Made by a program: the position numbers and the translations under genes. Positions 8,966 through 20,883 of a stretch of DNA of 64,000 nucleotides are shown here, one piece after another (positions within the stretch are counted from its first letter, which is position 1; each line of letters starts with the position of its first letter). Under the pieces are notes generated by a model. It was given only the letters and a program-made list of their open reading frames with translations, was not told the origin of the DNA and ran no database searches. The stretch lies in NCBI GenBank assembly GCA_944390745.1, contig CALXQK010000005.1:62001-126000 (forward strand). Reading direction: 5' to 3'. The stretch comes from an uncultured Duodenibacillus sp. (GTDB lineage Bacteria; Pseudomonadota; Gammaproteobacteria; Burkholderiales; Burkholderiaceae_F).

Positions 8966-10138
8966 TTATTCCTCGTCGAGGAAAAGCCTTGTGATGGTCT
9001 CAAGGTAAATCTCCTCGAGAAGCACAAGCTCGTCGACTCCCACGCACTCGTTGATGCTGTGGATGGTGGCGTTCATCGGCCCGAATTCTACGGTCTCGTC
9101 GCTGATCGTGCTCAGAAACCGGGCGTCGGACGTGCCGCCGGCGGTGTTGAGCTGCGGTCTGCAGCCCGTGACGCGCTCGACGGCTTCAGACAGAACGCGG
9201 GTCATGCGTCCCGGGCGGGTGACGAAGGGCTGCGCCGAGCTCTTCCAGAAAAATTCGCAGGAAAGATCGCGGCGGCGCGCCATGGCCTCGATTTCCTCGA
9301 TGAGGCGCTCCTGCGTCCAGCAGGTGTTGTAGCGGATGTTGAAGAGCACCTCCAGTTCGCCGGGGATGATGTTCACCACGCCGTGGCCGGCGTGAATGTT
9401 TGAAATCTGCAGGCTGCTCGGCAGAAAGTGTTCGGTGCCCTCATCCCAGACGCGCGAGGAGAGCTCGGCGAGAAACGCCGCAGCCTTGTGCACGGGATTG
9501 TCCGCAAGCTGCGGGTAGGCGACGTGGCCCTGCTTTCCATGCACGACGAGCCTGCCGTTGAGAGAGCCCCGGCGACCGTTTTTGATCGTGTCGCCGAAGC
9601 GCGCCGCGCAGGACGGCTCGCCCACGATGCACCAGTCGATGTGCACGCCCCAGCGCCTGAGCGTCTTCACCATGCGCGCCGTTCCTTCAAGGCCGTCTCC
9701 CTCCTCGTCGCTCGTGATGAGCATCGCAAGCGTTCCCGGGTGATCCGGGTGCTCGCGCACGAAGCGCGCAAAGGCGCAGGCGGCCGCCGCAACCGATCCC
9801 TTCATGTCGCTTGCGCCCCGCGCGTAGAGCTTGCCGTCGCGAACGTCAGGCTCAAAGGGCGGGGTCGTCCATTTGGAGAGATCGCCGGGGCTCACCACGT
9901 CGACGTGGCCGCCGAAGACAAAGACGGGCGCGTCGAACCCGTGCACGATCCAGGCGTTGGTGGTGCCGTTGGGCGTGTGCTCGACCTGAAGGGAAAAGTG
10001 CAGCGGCAGCAGAAAGTCCTGCAGCACTTCAATGGCGCCGGCAGCGTCGGGCGTCACCGAGGGGCACGAGAGCAGGGCGCGGGCGAGCGCCACAACCTGG
10101 GGTTCGGCGCCCTGGGGCGCGGTCTTGGAGTCTGTCAT
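8966..10138 (-). CDS. dapE: Succinyl-diaminopimelate desuccinylase
   Basis: Zinc enzyme of the M20 family that removes succinate from N-succinyl-LL-diaminopimelate, giving LL-DAP for lysine and peptidoglycan. The metal-binding residues are in recognisable places: GGHVDVVSPGD, the bridging Asp in RGASDMKGS, catalytic ITSDEEGDG, and a C-terminal FGPMNATIHSINE. The FGGHVDVVPPGD-like motif and the GTSDARF segment are specific for DapE among M20 enzymes. At 390 residues it is near family length. It lies downstream of dapC and dapD in pathway order on the same strand, which supports the assignment strongly. Confidence 0.96.
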   Translation of the reverse strand: MTDSKTAPQGAEPQVVALARALLSCPSVTPDAAGAIEVLQDFLLPLHFSLQVEHTPNGTTNAWIVHGFDAPVFVFGGHVDVVSPGDLSKWTTPPFEPDVRDGKLYARGASDMKGSVAAAACAFARFVREHPDHPGTLAMLITSDEEGDGLEGTARMVKTLRRWGVHIDWCIVGEPSCAARFGDTIKNGRRGSLNGRLVVHGKQGHVAYPQLADNPVHKAAAFLAELSSRVWDEGTEHFLPSSLQISNIHAGHGVVNIIPGELEVLFNIRYNTCWTQERLIEEIEAMARRRDLSCEFFWKSSAQPFVTRPGRMTRVLSEAVERVTGCRPQLNTAGGTSDARFLSTISDETVEFGPMNATIHSINECVGVDELVLLEEIYLETITRLFLDEE

Positions 10139-10172
10139 GATTGGGGCAGGTCCTCAGAAAAGGGGCAGGGTG

Positions 10173-10214
10173 CAAAGCAAAGGGCGGCCTCAGGCGCCTG
10201 GCCCGAAGCCGCCC
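10173..10214 (-). terminator. Attenuator-like hairpin between dapD and dapE
   Basis: On the minus strand GGGCGGC (10208-10214) pairs with GCCGCCC (10182-10188), followed by the T-rich stretch TTTGCTTTGC. The tail is interrupted, so it would at most lower read-through into dapE. Confidence 0.4.
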
Positions 10215-10230
10215 CCGGGGCGGTGCGCGG

Positions 10231-11055
10231 TTAGTCGCGCAGCAGCTCGTTGACCGACGTCTTCGAGCGGGTGCGGGCGTCCACGCGCTTGACGATCACG
10301 GCGCAGTTGAGGTTGTACTTGCCGTCCTTGCTCGGCAGCGATCCGGGCACGACGACCGAGCCCGCAGGCACGCGGCCGCGGAAGATCTCGCCCGTGGTGC
10401 GGTCGTAGATCTTCGTCGACTGGCCGATGAACACGCCCATCGAGATGACGGAGTTTTCCTCGACCACGACGCCCTCAACGATCTCGCTTCGAGCGCCGAT
10501 GAAGCAGTTGTCCTCAATGATGGTGGGACCGGCCTGCACGGGTTCAAGCACGCCGCCGATGCCCACGCCGCCCGAGAGGTGGCAGTTGCGGCCGACCTGC
10601 GCGCAGGAGCCCACCGTGGCCCAGGTGTCGACCATCGTGCCCGAGCCCACGCGCGCGCCGATGTTCACAAAGGAGGGCATGAGAATGGCGCCCTTTTCAA
10701 TGTAGGAGCCGTAGCGGGCGATGGCGCCCGGAATCATGCGCACGCCGCTGTCGGCGATCTGATCGGCGCTCGCGCCCGAAAAGCGAAGCGGCAGCTTGTC
10801 GTACCAGGTCATGGGACCGGCGGACATCACCTGGTTGTCCTGCAGCCGAAAGCTCATGAGCACGGCCTGCTTGATCCACTGGTGCGTCACCCAGGCGCCG
10901 TCAATCTTTTCGGCCACGCGCAGGGTGCCGTCGTTCAATCCGTCGACGACCGCGAGGATGGCGGCGCGCTCTTCGGAGCCGATCGTCTCGGCCGTCCAGT
11001 CCGCGCGCGCCTCCCAGGCCGCCTGCACGAGCTGCTCGATCTGTTCGTTGTTCAT
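10231..11055 (-). CDS. dapD: Tetrahydrodipicolinate N-succinyltransferase
   Basis: Transfers succinyl from succinyl-CoA to tetrahydrodipicolinate, the committed step of the succinylase branch of DAP synthesis. The 274-residue protein has an alpha-helical N-domain followed by a left-handed beta helix made of hexapeptide repeats (roughly residues 105-225, e.g. [19 protein letters not shown] runs and [17 protein letters not shown]) and the diagnostic [14 protein letters not shown] loop. Active as a trimer in the cytoplasm. AGGGAG lies seven bases before the ATG at 11055. It is between dapC and dapE. Confidence 0.97.
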   Translation of the reverse strand: MNNEQIEQLVQAAWEARADWTAETIGSEERAAILAVVDGLNDGTLRVAEKIDGAWVTHQWIKQAVLMSFRLQDNQVMSAGPMTWYDKLPLRFSGASADQIADSGVRMIPGAIARYGSYIEKGAILMPSFVNIGARVGSGTMVDTWATVGSCAQVGRNCHLSGGVGIGGVLEPVQAGPTIIEDNCFIGARSEIVEGVVVEENSVISMGVFIGQSTKIYDRTTGEIFRGRVPAGSVVVPGSLPSKDGKYNLNCAVIVKRVDARTRSKTSVNELLRD

Positions 11056-11246
11056 GTGTACTCCCTTTTTATGAAGTTTTTGATGCTAAAAAAGCACTGC
11101 CCCGGGGGCCCGCTCACCAGCTCCCGGACAATTTCCTCAAGGGTCCGTCAGAGAGCTCCTGCCGGCGATTTTCCGGCGCTCGGGCGGGCTTTCCGGCACC
11201 TGCTGCATGCAGTGCGAAAGTGCCTGAAGGGGCTGTATATGAATCT

Positions 11247-12455
11247 TTAGATGAATTTTCCTGACTTGACGAACCCCACGATGCGCTGCGCGGCCTCCTG
11301 GGCGAGCTGCGGCTCTGCCACAAAGGCGATGCGCACATAGCCTGCGCCTGGATTGCCCCCGGGCAGGTCGCGCGAAAGGTAGGAGCCCGGCAGCACCGTC
11401 ACGGCCTGGTCGCGATAAAGCTCGCGGGCAAAGACCGCATCGTCGCCCGGCACCTTCGTCCAGAGATAAAAGCTCGCCTCGGGCATGGGCGCCTCGAGAA
11501 CGGAGTTCACAAGGGGCTGCGCGGCGGCAAACTCCTCGCGGTAAAGCCTGCGGTTTTCAACCACGTGCGCCTCTTCATTCCAGGCGGCGATGGAGGCCGC
11601 CTGCACCATGGGGTTCATGGCCGAGCCGTGATAGGTGCGGTAAAGAAGGAAGGGTTTGAGCAGCGCCGCGTCGCCTGCGACAAAGCCGCTTCTCATGCCC
11701 GGCGCGTTGCTGCGCTTGCTGAGGCTTTGCATGACGACGAGGTTTCTGAAGCCGTCGCGCCCGAGCATGCGCGCGGCGGTGAGCGCCCCAAGCGGCGCCT
11801 TGCCCTCTTCAAAGTAGATCTCGCTGTAGCACTCGTCGCTCACGATCACAAAGCCCCAGCGATCCGACAGTTCAAAGAGGGCCTTCCAGTCGGCAAGCTT
11901 CATCGTCGCGCCGGTGGGGTTGCCGGGCGAGCAGACAAACACGATCTGCGTGCGCGCCAGAACCTCGTCGGAGACGCTGCTGAAGTCGGGCTGAAAGTTG
12001 TTTTCCTTCTTGAGCGGCATGTACACCGGCTCGGCCCCGGCAAGAAGCGATGCGCCTTCATAGATTTGATAGAAGGGGCAGGGGATGAGCGCAGCGGGCT
12101 TCACCGGCCCCGAGGGGTCAATCACGGACTGCGTGAGGCTAAAGAGCGCCTCCCGCGAGCCGAGCACCGGAAGCACCTCGCTGGCAGGATCAACGGGCGC
12201 GCCGTAGCGGCGCTCGCACCAGGTGGCAATCGCCTCGCGCAGCGCCGTCGAGCCGCCCGTGGCCGGGTAGTGGCTCATCGACTCCACATTTTCCAGAACG
12301 GCGCGGCGGATGCACTCGGGCAGCGGGTGCTGCGGCTCGCCGATGCCGAGCGAAATGTGCCTGAGTCTGCCTCCGGCGGGTTCAATGCCGGCAAAGAGCT
12401 TTTTCAAGCGGGCAAAGGGATAGGGACGCGTCAGAAGAAGTCCGGGATTGGTCAC
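11247..12455 (-). CDS. dapC: Succinyldiaminopimelate transaminase
   Basis: PLP-dependent class I/II aminotransferase expected to make N-succinyl-LL-DAP from the keto precursor and glutamate. The 402-residue protein shows the fold I landmarks: LGIGEPQHPLP near the start, VCSPGNPTGA, SDECYSEIYF, and the PLP lysine in MQSLSKRSNAPGMRSGF. Starts with GTG at 12455, preceded by GAAGG. Aminotransferases are hard to tell apart by sequence, but the position immediately before dapD and dapE makes the DapC role very likely. There is a 190-base gap to dapD with no clear terminator. Confidence 0.92.
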   Translation of the reverse strand: MTNPGLLLTRPYPFARLKKLFAGIEPAGGRLRHISLGIGEPQHPLPECIRRAVLENVESMSHYPATGGSTALREAIATWCERRYGAPVDPASEVLPVLGSREALFSLTQSVIDPSGPVKPAALIPCPFYQIYEGASLLAGAEPVYMPLKKENNFQPDFSSVSDEVLARTQIVFVCSPGNPTGATMKLADWKALFELSDRWGFVIVSDECYSEIYFEEGKAPLGALTAARMLGRDGFRNLVVMQSLSKRSNAPGMRSGFVAGDAALLKPFLLYRTYHGSAMNPMVQAASIAAWNEEAHVVENRRLYREEFAAAQPLVNSVLEAPMPEASFYLWTKVPGDDAVFARELYRDQAVTVLPGSYLSRDLPGGNPGAGYVRIAFVAEPQLAQEAAQRIVGFVKSGKFI

Positions 12456-12508
12456 GGTGATGCCTTCGGCCTGGCCGGTTTAAAAGGATTGCAAAAGCAG
12501 GGAAATCA

Positions 12509-12934
12509 TCAGTCGATGCGGCGCATCGGGTCGTTCATCGGAAACTGCGGCAGATCGACGCCCGCCGCCGGCTCCCAGCCGGGCTTGCGGTGTTCGGCGC
12601 GCACCGTCGTATAGATGCCGCCGCGCACCCACCAGCGGGCCTCAAGCCGCATGAACCGGGGGTTGACCGCCTCGACGAAGTCGTCAAGGATGCGGTTGGT
12701 GATGTCTTCGTGAAAGTGCCCCTCGTTGCGAAACGACCACATGTAGAGCTTGAGCGCCTTGAGCTCAAGATTTTTCTCATCGGGAATGTAGTCGAGGATG
12801 AGCGTGGCGAAGTCGGGCTGGCCGGTGAGCGGGCACAGACACGTGAACTCCGGAATCTCCATGTGAATGAGGTAGTCGCGCTTGGGGCTGGGGTTGTCAA
12901 AGATTTCCAGATTGCGGCTCGCTGCAGAAGACAT
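12509..12934 (-). CDS. queF: NADPH-dependent preQ0 reductase
   Basis: Reduces the nitrile of 7-cyano-7-deazaguanine to preQ1 in queuosine tRNA modification. It is the short, single-domain type I form, about 141 residues. The nucleophilic cysteine is in [13 protein letters not shown], and the QueF motif [20 protein letters not shown] is complete. I start at the ATG at 12934 ([15 protein letters not shown]); the frame runs further upstream without similarity. It is the first gene of the minus-strand operon leading into dapC (54 bases) and diverges from smc. A 15-bp tandem duplication lies just upstream of the start. Confidence 0.95.
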   Translation of the reverse strand: MSSAASRNLEIFDNPSPKRDYLIHMEIPEFTCLCPLTGQPDFATLILDYIPDEKNLELKALKLYMWSFRNEGHFHEDITNRILDDFVEAVNPRFMRLEARWWVRGGIYTTVRAEHRKPGWEPAAGVDLPQFPMNDPMRRID

Positions 12935-13308
12935 ATTCAGTGGTGCTGCTGTTGGGTGAAATGCTGTTGGGTGAAAAATTCCCTGCCGGCGCACTGCGGC
13001 GGGAAAGCCGCAGGCTGTGCGGCCCCGCGCCCCGGCGCGGGGCAAGAATGCTGGTCTCGACGAGGTTGTCCGCGGCGGATTTCCCGAAGGGCGGCCCACG
13101 GCGTCGGTTCAAACTATTTCATTATAAGGAGCGTAGGCGCGCGGCGGCCGAAAAAGGCCGGCGCCGGGACATCCGACAATTGATCCCGGCCGGGTGCTCG
13201 AGGCCCGGGCGGGTTGTCTAAAATCCGGTGCTGTCCCCAGCCTTCCCGGGCAGGCGGCGCTTGTCTGATGCGCCCCGCCCGGGGGCAGATCCATGCCAAC
13301 AGTTCATC
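12935..13308. other. Divergent intergenic region queF/smc, 374 bases
   Basis: No gene seen. It includes the duplication at 12947-12976 and a GC-rich stretch. A TAAAAT hexamer (13219-13224) on the plus strand could be the -10 box for smc, with no convincing -35 box. Confidence 0.4.
12947..12976. repeat. 15-bp tandem duplication upstream of queF
   Basis: TGCTGTTGGGTGAAA occurs twice head to tail (12947-12961 and 12962-12976) in the untranslated stretch just before the queF start. It does not resemble a known preQ1 riboswitch. It may be a recent slippage event or a doubled binding site. Confidence 0.7.
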
Positions 13309-16300
13309 GTGCGCCTCAAACAACTTCGCATCAGCGGCTTCAAGAGCTTTGCCGACACCACCGTCATTGAATTTCCCGGCTCCGTCATGGGCATTGTGGG
13401 CCCCAACGGCTGCGGCAAGTCCAATGTGATCGACGCCATCCGATGGGTGCTCGGCGAGGCGCGGGCCTCGGAGCTTCGCGGCTCAAGCACGATGAGCGAA
13501 CTCATCTTCGCGGGCTCCTCGAACCGCCCGGCGCTCTCGCGCGCCTCCGTTGAAATGGTGCTCGACAACTCCGACGGCACGGTCAAGGGCGCCTGGGGGC
13601 GCTACGCCGAACTGTCGGTCAAGCGCATCATCACCCGCGACGGCACCAACATCTACATGATCAACAATCAGCAGGTGCGCCGGCGCGACGTGCAGGACAT
13701 CTTCATGGGCACCGGCCTGGGGCCGCGCTCCTACGCCATCATCAGCCAGGGCATGGTCGAGAACTTCATCAAGGCCAGACCCGAGGAGCTGCGCGTCTAC
13801 CTTGAGGAGGCCGCGGGGGTGAGCAAGTACAAGGAGCGCCGCCGCGAGACCGAGACGGCGCTCGCCTCAACGCGCGGCAACCTTGAGAAGGTGAGCCTGC
13901 TGCAGGAAAACAAGCGCGCGGAGATCGAGCGGCTCACGCTCGAGGCCGAGGTCGCGCGGCAGTGGCGCGAGCTTGAGGACGGCAGACTTCATGCCGAACT
14001 GCTCTGGTACGCTGCCCAGGAGGACGATGCCGCTGGCGCCGTCAACCGCATCAACGCCCAGATTGCGCAAAAGGAGGAGGAGTCGATTGCCGCAAGCGGC
14101 GAGGCGCAGCGCCTTGAGTCCGAGATCGAGGCCCTCAAGGAGGCCGCCCGCGCCCGGCGCGACGAGGCCGATGCCGCCCGGCAGGAAGCCTGGAGCGCTC
14201 GCTCGCGCGTCTCCGAGCTTGAGGGCAGCATCCGCGTCATTGTCGAAAAAAAGGACGCCATTGCCCGCCAGATCGTCAGCACCAGGCAGACGCTTGATCG
14301 GCGCCGCGAGCAGCGCGAGGAGGCGCTCGGGCGCGTTGCCGACATTGAGCGTCAGAAGGCGGAGCTCGCGCAGAAGGCCTCCGAACTTGAGGAGCAGGCG
14401 CAGGCGGTCTCCGAAACCGCAGCCGAGCACGAGGAGGACTACGAGACGCTTTCGGCGGCCTATGAAGAGGCGCGCGGGCGCGCTGCCGAGGTGAACAACC
14501 AGATGCGCGTGCACCAGGTCGAGCTCGAGGCCGTCGCGCGCGAAATTTCCGAGGCCGAGGGCCGCATCGACGCCCTCAAGGCCGAGTCGCGTCCCGGGGC
14601 GGCTCCTGACGAGGAGCGCTTCGAGGAGCTCACGCAGAAGATCGAGGAAAATTCGGCGCTTCTTGAAGAGACTGCGGCGGCAGCCGAGGAGTACGGCGAG
14701 GCGCTTGAGGTTGCGCGGCAAGCTCTCGAAGGCCTGCAGGCCTCGCGGCAGACCCGCATGCAGGAGCTCGAGCGCACAAGCGCCCGGCTGCAGACGCTTG
14801 CCTCGCTTCAGGCCCGCGCCGAGGGCGAGGGAAAGCTGCCGAAGTGGCTCGAGCGCATGGGGCTTGACAAAATGCCGCGGCTTTTTGAGTCGCTTGAGGT
14901 TGACGAGGGCTGGGCCGTGGCCCTTGAAGCCGTCCTGCGCGAGCGCGCGGCGGCGCTGCCCGTGGGAGACCTCGCCCGCGCCACGGGGTTTCGGCTTGAT
15001 CCTCCTCCGGCAAGGCTGGTGTTTTACAGCGATCCGCATCAGGAGCCGCCCGAGCCCCCGGCGGCCGGCATGCAGCCGCTGGCCGCGCACGTGCGCAGCG
15101 CCGACGCGGCCCTCATGAAGACGCTCGGCGTCTGGCTTGCCGGCGTCTATGTTGCGCCCGACCTTGAGAGCGCCGTTAAAAACCGCGCGGCTCTCGGTCC
15201 CCGGGGGCTCATCGTGACCCCCGAGGGGCATGCGGTGGATGCCGCCGGCATCAGCTTCTGGGCCGAGGAAAACGCCGAGTCGGGCATGGTCTCGCGCGCG
15301 GCCGAGATCCGCACGCTGCAGGCTCGCGAGGACGAGCTGCGAGCCGAGGTCGAGGGACTTGACAACGAGGTCATCGCTGCGCGCGCAAAGACCGCCGACT
15401 GCGAGCTGCACCACCGGGCCAAGCTTGCGCTTGCCTCGGAAATCAGAACGCAGACCCATGCGCTTGAAGTCGAGCACTCGGCCCTTGAGGCGGCGATCAG
15501 CGCCTGGCGCGCCCGCAGCACGCGCGTTGCGCTTGAGCTGCGCGAGCTCGAGCAGCGGCTCGAGGAGATGACCGCGCGGCGCGAGACGTGTGAGGAGGCC
15601 TTCAGCGCCTGCGACGAGCGTCTTGCCGCTGCGCAGCAGGAGGCCTCCGAGGCCTCCGCGCACCTTGAGCAGGCCGAGGCGGCGCTCGCCGACCTGCAGG
15701 CCCAGGAGCGCGACCTGCGCGGACAGGCGCGCGTGGCCCGCGTGCAGGCCGACGCCCTGTCCGAGCGCGTGGGCGACATGCATCGCCAGGCCGAGTCGGC
15801 CGATGAGGAAATCGAAATGCTCGCGGCCAGCCTCGAGGAGCTTGCCGCGGAAAATGAAACGCTCGACGAAAGCGCCGAGCGCGAGGGACTTGCGCGCCTG
15901 CTTGAGGCGCTCGAGGCGAGGGAAAAGGCCCATGAGGCCGCACAGAGCGCCGCAGCCGCCGCTGAAAGCGCGCTGCAGGCGGCCTATGAGCGGCAAAAGG
16001 AGATCAACGACTCCCGCACGCCCATTCTCCAGGAGATTTCCGACCTCAAGGTCAAGCGCGAGAGCTGGGCGACGCAAAGCCGCGCCTTTACCGAGTGGCT
16101 CGACCAGAACGGAGCCGACCGCACGGCGCTGCGCGAGGAGATCCTGGCCGAAAAGCTCAAGACGTCAACCCTCAAGAACCGCATCGCCCGCGCCGTCGAG
16201 CAGATCGCCGCGCTCGGGCCGGTGAATCATGCGGCGCTCGAGAACCTTGAGTCGAGCCGCCGGGCGATGGAGCAGACCGAGCGGCAGGTGGCCGACCTTG

Positions 16301-16827
16301 AGGAGGCCATCGCCAATCTTGAGGCGACGATTCGAAAGATCGACGCCGAGACCCGCGAGCTGCTGCGCGCGACCTTTGAGACGGTCAACAGGAACTTCGC
16401 GGAGATGTTCACCGGGCTCTTCGGCGGCGGCAGCGCGCAGCTTCGCATGACGGGCGAGGAGATTCTCGAGGCCGGCGTTGAAATCATGGCGCAGCCCCCG
16501 GGCAAGAAGAACGCCACTGTCACGATGCTCTCGGGAGGCGAGAAGACGATGACGGCCACGGCGCTCGTGTTTGCCATCTTCAAGCTCAACCCGGCGCCGT
16601 TTTGTCTGCTCGATGAGGTGGATGCGCCGCTTGACGAGGCCAATCAGGACCGCCTGGCGCGCCGCATCGTGGCCATGAGCGCCAACACGCAGTTCGTCAT
16701 GATCACGCACCACCGCGTCACGATGGAGCATCTCGGACGCCTGGTGGGCGTCACCATGAAGGAGCCCGGCGTCTCGCGCGTCGTCTCGGTCGACGTGCAG
16801 GCCGCCGCCGGCATGACCGCGGCCTGA
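13309..16827 (+). CDS. smc: Chromosome segregation ATPase SMC
   Basis: Structural-maintenance-of-chromosomes protein that organises and segregates the nucleoid. About 1172 residues. The N-terminal ATPase half has LKQLRISGFKSFAD and Walker A GPNGCGKSN (residues 31-39). Long charged coiled coils follow, with a hinge around residues 510-650, then a second coiled coil. The C-terminal half has signature LSGGEKTM and Walker B CLLDEVDAPLDE. I start at the GTG at 13309 because family members begin MRLKxLxLxGFKSF; the frame itself opens at 13228. The kleisin partners ScpA and ScpB are not encoded here. The smc-zipA-ligA order is a Burkholderiales hallmark. Confidence 0.97.
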   Translation: MRLKQLRISGFKSFADTTVIEFPGSVMGIVGPNGCGKSNVIDAIRWVLGEARASELRGSSTMSELIFAGSSNRPALSRASVEMVLDNSDGTVKGAWGRYAELSVKRIITRDGTNIYMINNQQVRRRDVQDIFMGTGLGPRSYAIISQGMVENFIKARPEELRVYLEEAAGVSKYKERRRETETALASTRGNLEKVSLLQENKRAEIERLTLEAEVARQWRELEDGRLHAELLWYAAQEDDAAGAVNRINAQIAQKEEESIAASGEAQRLESEIEALKEAARARRDEADAARQEAWSARSRVSELEGSIRVIVEKKDAIARQIVSTRQTLDRRREQREEALGRVADIERQKAELAQKASELEEQAQAVSETAAEHEEDYETLSAAYEEARGRAAEVNNQMRVHQVELEAVAREISEAEGRIDALKAESRPGAAPDEERFEELTQKIEENSALLEETAAAAEEYGEALEVARQALEGLQASRQTRMQELERTSARLQTLASLQARAEGEGKLPKWLERMGLDKMPRLFESLEVDEGWAVALEAVLRERAAALPVGDLARATGFRLDPPPARLVFYSDPHQEPPEPPAAGMQPLAAHVRSADAALMKTLGVWLAGVYVAPDLESAVKNRAALGPRGLIVTPEGHAVDAAGISFWAEENAESGMVSRAAEIRTLQAREDELRAEVEGLDNEVIAARAKTADCELHHRAKLALASEIRTQTHALEVEHSALEAAISAWRARSTRVALELRELEQRLEEMTARRETCEEAFSACDERLAAAQQEASEASAHLEQAEAALADLQAQERDLRGQARVARVQADALSERVGDMHRQAESADEEIEMLAASLEELAAENETLDESAEREGLARLLEALEAREKAHEAAQSAAAAAESALQAAYERQKEINDSRTPILQEISDLKVKRESWATQSRAFTEWLDQNGADRTALREEILAEKLKTSTLKNRIARAVEQIAALGPVNHAALENLESSRRAMEQTERQVADLEEAIANLEATIRKIDAETRELLRATFETVNRNFAEMFTGLFGGGSAQLRMTGEEILEAGVEIMAQPPGKKNATVTMLSGGEKTMTATALVFAIFKLNPAPFCLLDEVDAPLDEANQDRLARRIVAMSANTQFVMITHHRVTMEHLGRLVGVTMKEPGVSRVVSVDVQAAAGMTAA

Positions 16828-16944
16828 TGCAGCCCGCCGATGAGGCTCTCTGCGGGGTCCTTCTGGACGTGTGGCCGTCATCGAGCCGCGGTAGACTTCG
16901 GCTAAACTTCAAAACCGGTTGTTTTTCTCACGGGGGAAAGGCGC

Positions 16945-18084
16945 ATGCCTGACATTGAACCTATTCATATCGGCCTCTTGATTCTGGTGATCTTTGCGGG
17001 CGTGGCCTGGTACACCTTCCGCAAGAACAAGGACGGCGACAAGAAAGCCAAGGACGTGCTCGGAAACTACAAGCCCGGCGCGCAGCAGATGAAGGCTCAG
17101 GAAGTGCCCAACGTCGTCGACAAGGACGAGCCCGAGGCGCCCACGCTCTCGGAGGCCGATCAGAAGACCGACATCAAGCCCGTGACCGAGGCCGACCGCA
17201 AGGAGGTGGGCGTCGTCGCGCCCGCCGACCCGCAGCCCGTGCCCGATGATGACTTCGTGGTGGACTTCGCCCGCATGGGACGCCGCAACACCGACGTCGA
17301 CTCCGCCGTCGAGGCCGTGGCCTACTTCACCCACAAGCCTGACCAGGTGTTTTCGCGGCAGCTGCTCACGCGCCTGGGCCGCATGGTGGAGGACAACGGC
17401 CTGTCCGGACGCGTGCGCTTTGACTTCTTCGATGAGTCGACCAGCCTCTGGCACCATGAGCTCGACAATGTCGAGACCTGCACGCAGATCTACATGGCCA
17501 TGCTGCTTGCCAACCGTGCGCGCAGCATCGACGACATCACGGCCTCGAAGTTCATTTCGCTTGCCAACAACATCGCCATCTACCTTGACGCCGAGGTCTC
17601 CGTTCCCGACTCCAAGACCATGGTGGAGGGGGCCGACCGGGTGGCGCGCATCGTCAAGGCCTTCGACAACGTGCTCTCGGTGAAGATCGTCTGCGACAAG
17701 GACATCACCGAGACCGCCCTTGAATCGGCGGCCACGGCCTGCGGCTTTACCCGGCACGAGGGCCGCTACGAGAAGTCGCCCGTCGACACGATGGATCCGA
17801 TCTTCGTGCTCGCACCCTCGAAGACCCTTAAAAACGAGGTGGAGCTCAAGTTTGACGTGCCGCTCATGTCGGCCGCCGACGATCCGCTTCCGGCCTTTTT
17901 CTCGCTTGCAAACGATCTGTGCTGCCGCATTGACGCCATGACGACCGACGCCTCGGGCCATCCGCTCGGGTCCATGTCCGCGGCCCTGATCGACGGCCAG
18001 CTGCGCGAGGTGCACTCGGCCATGACCGCCCACGGCGTGCCTGCGGGGTCAAGCCGTGCGCTCAAGATCTTCTCCTTTGCCTGA
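16945..18084 (+). CDS. zipA: Cell division protein ZipA-like
   Basis: Predicted membrane anchor for the FtsZ ring. The 379-residue protein has one N-terminal transmembrane segment (about residues 8-24, IGLLILVIFAGVAWY), a charged linker rich in Pro, Glu and Asp to about residue 100, and a C-terminal globular domain (about 230-379) expected to bind the FtsZ tail. The C-terminal domain is divergent from the gamma-proteobacterial one, so the assignment rests on architecture and on the smc-zipA-ligA gene order known in Burkholderiales. It ends at a strong terminator, so it is probably transcribed with smc and separately from ligA. Confidence 0.82.
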   Translation: MPDIEPIHIGLLILVIFAGVAWYTFRKNKDGDKKAKDVLGNYKPGAQQMKAQEVPNVVDKDEPEAPTLSEADQKTDIKPVTEADRKEVGVVAPADPQPVPDDDFVVDFARMGRRNTDVDSAVEAVAYFTHKPDQVFSRQLLTRLGRMVEDNGLSGRVRFDFFDESTSLWHHELDNVETCTQIYMAMLLANRARSIDDITASKFISLANNIAIYLDAEVSVPDSKTMVEGADRVARIVKAFDNVLSVKIVCDKDITETALESAATACGFTRHEGRYEKSPVDTMDPIFVLAPSKTLKNEVELKFDVPLMSAADDPLPAFFSLANDLCCRIDAMTTDASGHPLGSMSAALIDGQLREVHSAMTAHGVPAGSSRALKIFSFA

Positions 18085-18178
18085 GCCTGCCTGCGCAAAA
18101 AAGAGGGATCCGATTTTTGAGGGCGAACGCGGCTTGCGCGCGCCCGAAGGTACGATGCCCGGCCGCAGAGCGCCGGGG

Positions 18179-18224
18179 GCGTGCGCCGAAGGTCTTGTTC
18201 AGGCACGGCGCGCGCTTTTTTTTT
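18179..18224 (+). terminator. Rho-independent terminator after zipA
   Basis: GCGTGCGCCG (18179-18188) pairs with CGGCGCGCGC (18206-18215), ten pairs with one G-T, followed directly by nine T. Confidence 0.85.
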
Positions 18225-18232
18225 GAGTCTGA

Positions 18233-20473
<2,241 letters not shown>

Positions 20474-20485
20474 AGCGCGGGGCGC

Positions 20486-20515
20486 TTGATTTTTAAAGCA
20501 AATTCAGCGTAAAAT
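20486..20515 (+). promoter_or_regulatory. Sigma-70 promoter for rpsP
   Basis: TTGATT (20486-20491) and TAAAAT (20510-20515) are separated by 18 bases. The start point would be near 20522, giving a leader of about 100 bases before the rpsP ATG at 20626. Confidence 0.65.
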
Positions 20516-20625
20516 CCGTGCCTTTCGGGGGCCTGCCGAATTTTTTGCGGCAGACCCTGATTTTTCAACCGTTTCAAAGAATTCCTGCGCCTGGTACGGG
20601 CGCATGCAAAGAGGAAAAAACAACC

Positions 20626-20883
20626 ATGGTTATCATTCGTCTGTCCCGCTCGGGCTCCAAGAAGCGTCCGTTCTACAACATCGTCGTGACCGATTCCCGC
20701 AATCGCCGCGACGGCCGCTTCAACGAGCGTCTCGGCTTCTACAACCCGATGATCGCCGAGGGCCCGCAGCGCCTGACGTTCAACGCCGAGCGCATTGCGC
20801 ACTGGATTTCCAACGGCGCCCAGATGAGCGACACCGTCGCCCGCATCCTCAAGGCTGCCAAGAAGGCTGCTCCCGCCGCCTGA
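20626..20883 (+). CDS. rpsP: 30S ribosomal protein S16
   Basis: Small-subunit ribosomal protein needed for 30S assembly. 85 residues with the full family signature ([20 protein letters not shown] near the start, [13 protein letters not shown], and [15 protein letters not shown]). The ATG at 20626 has AGAGGA about ten bases upstream. It is the first gene of the classical trmD operon (rpsP-rimM-trmD-rplS). Unlike the compact E. coli operon, 380 bases and a terminator-like hairpin separate it from rimM, so much of its transcript probably ends before rimM. Confidence 0.98.
   Translation: MVIIRLSRSGSKKRPFYNIVVTDSRNRRDGRFNERLGFYNPMIAEGPQRLTFNAERIAHWISNGAQMSDTVARILKAAKKAAPAA

Noticed and set aside
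13867..16077. Long open frame antisense to smc, and similar ones opposite rne, cstA and yheS
   Set aside because: Products of GC-rich codon bias; they mirror strong genes and have no family resemblance.
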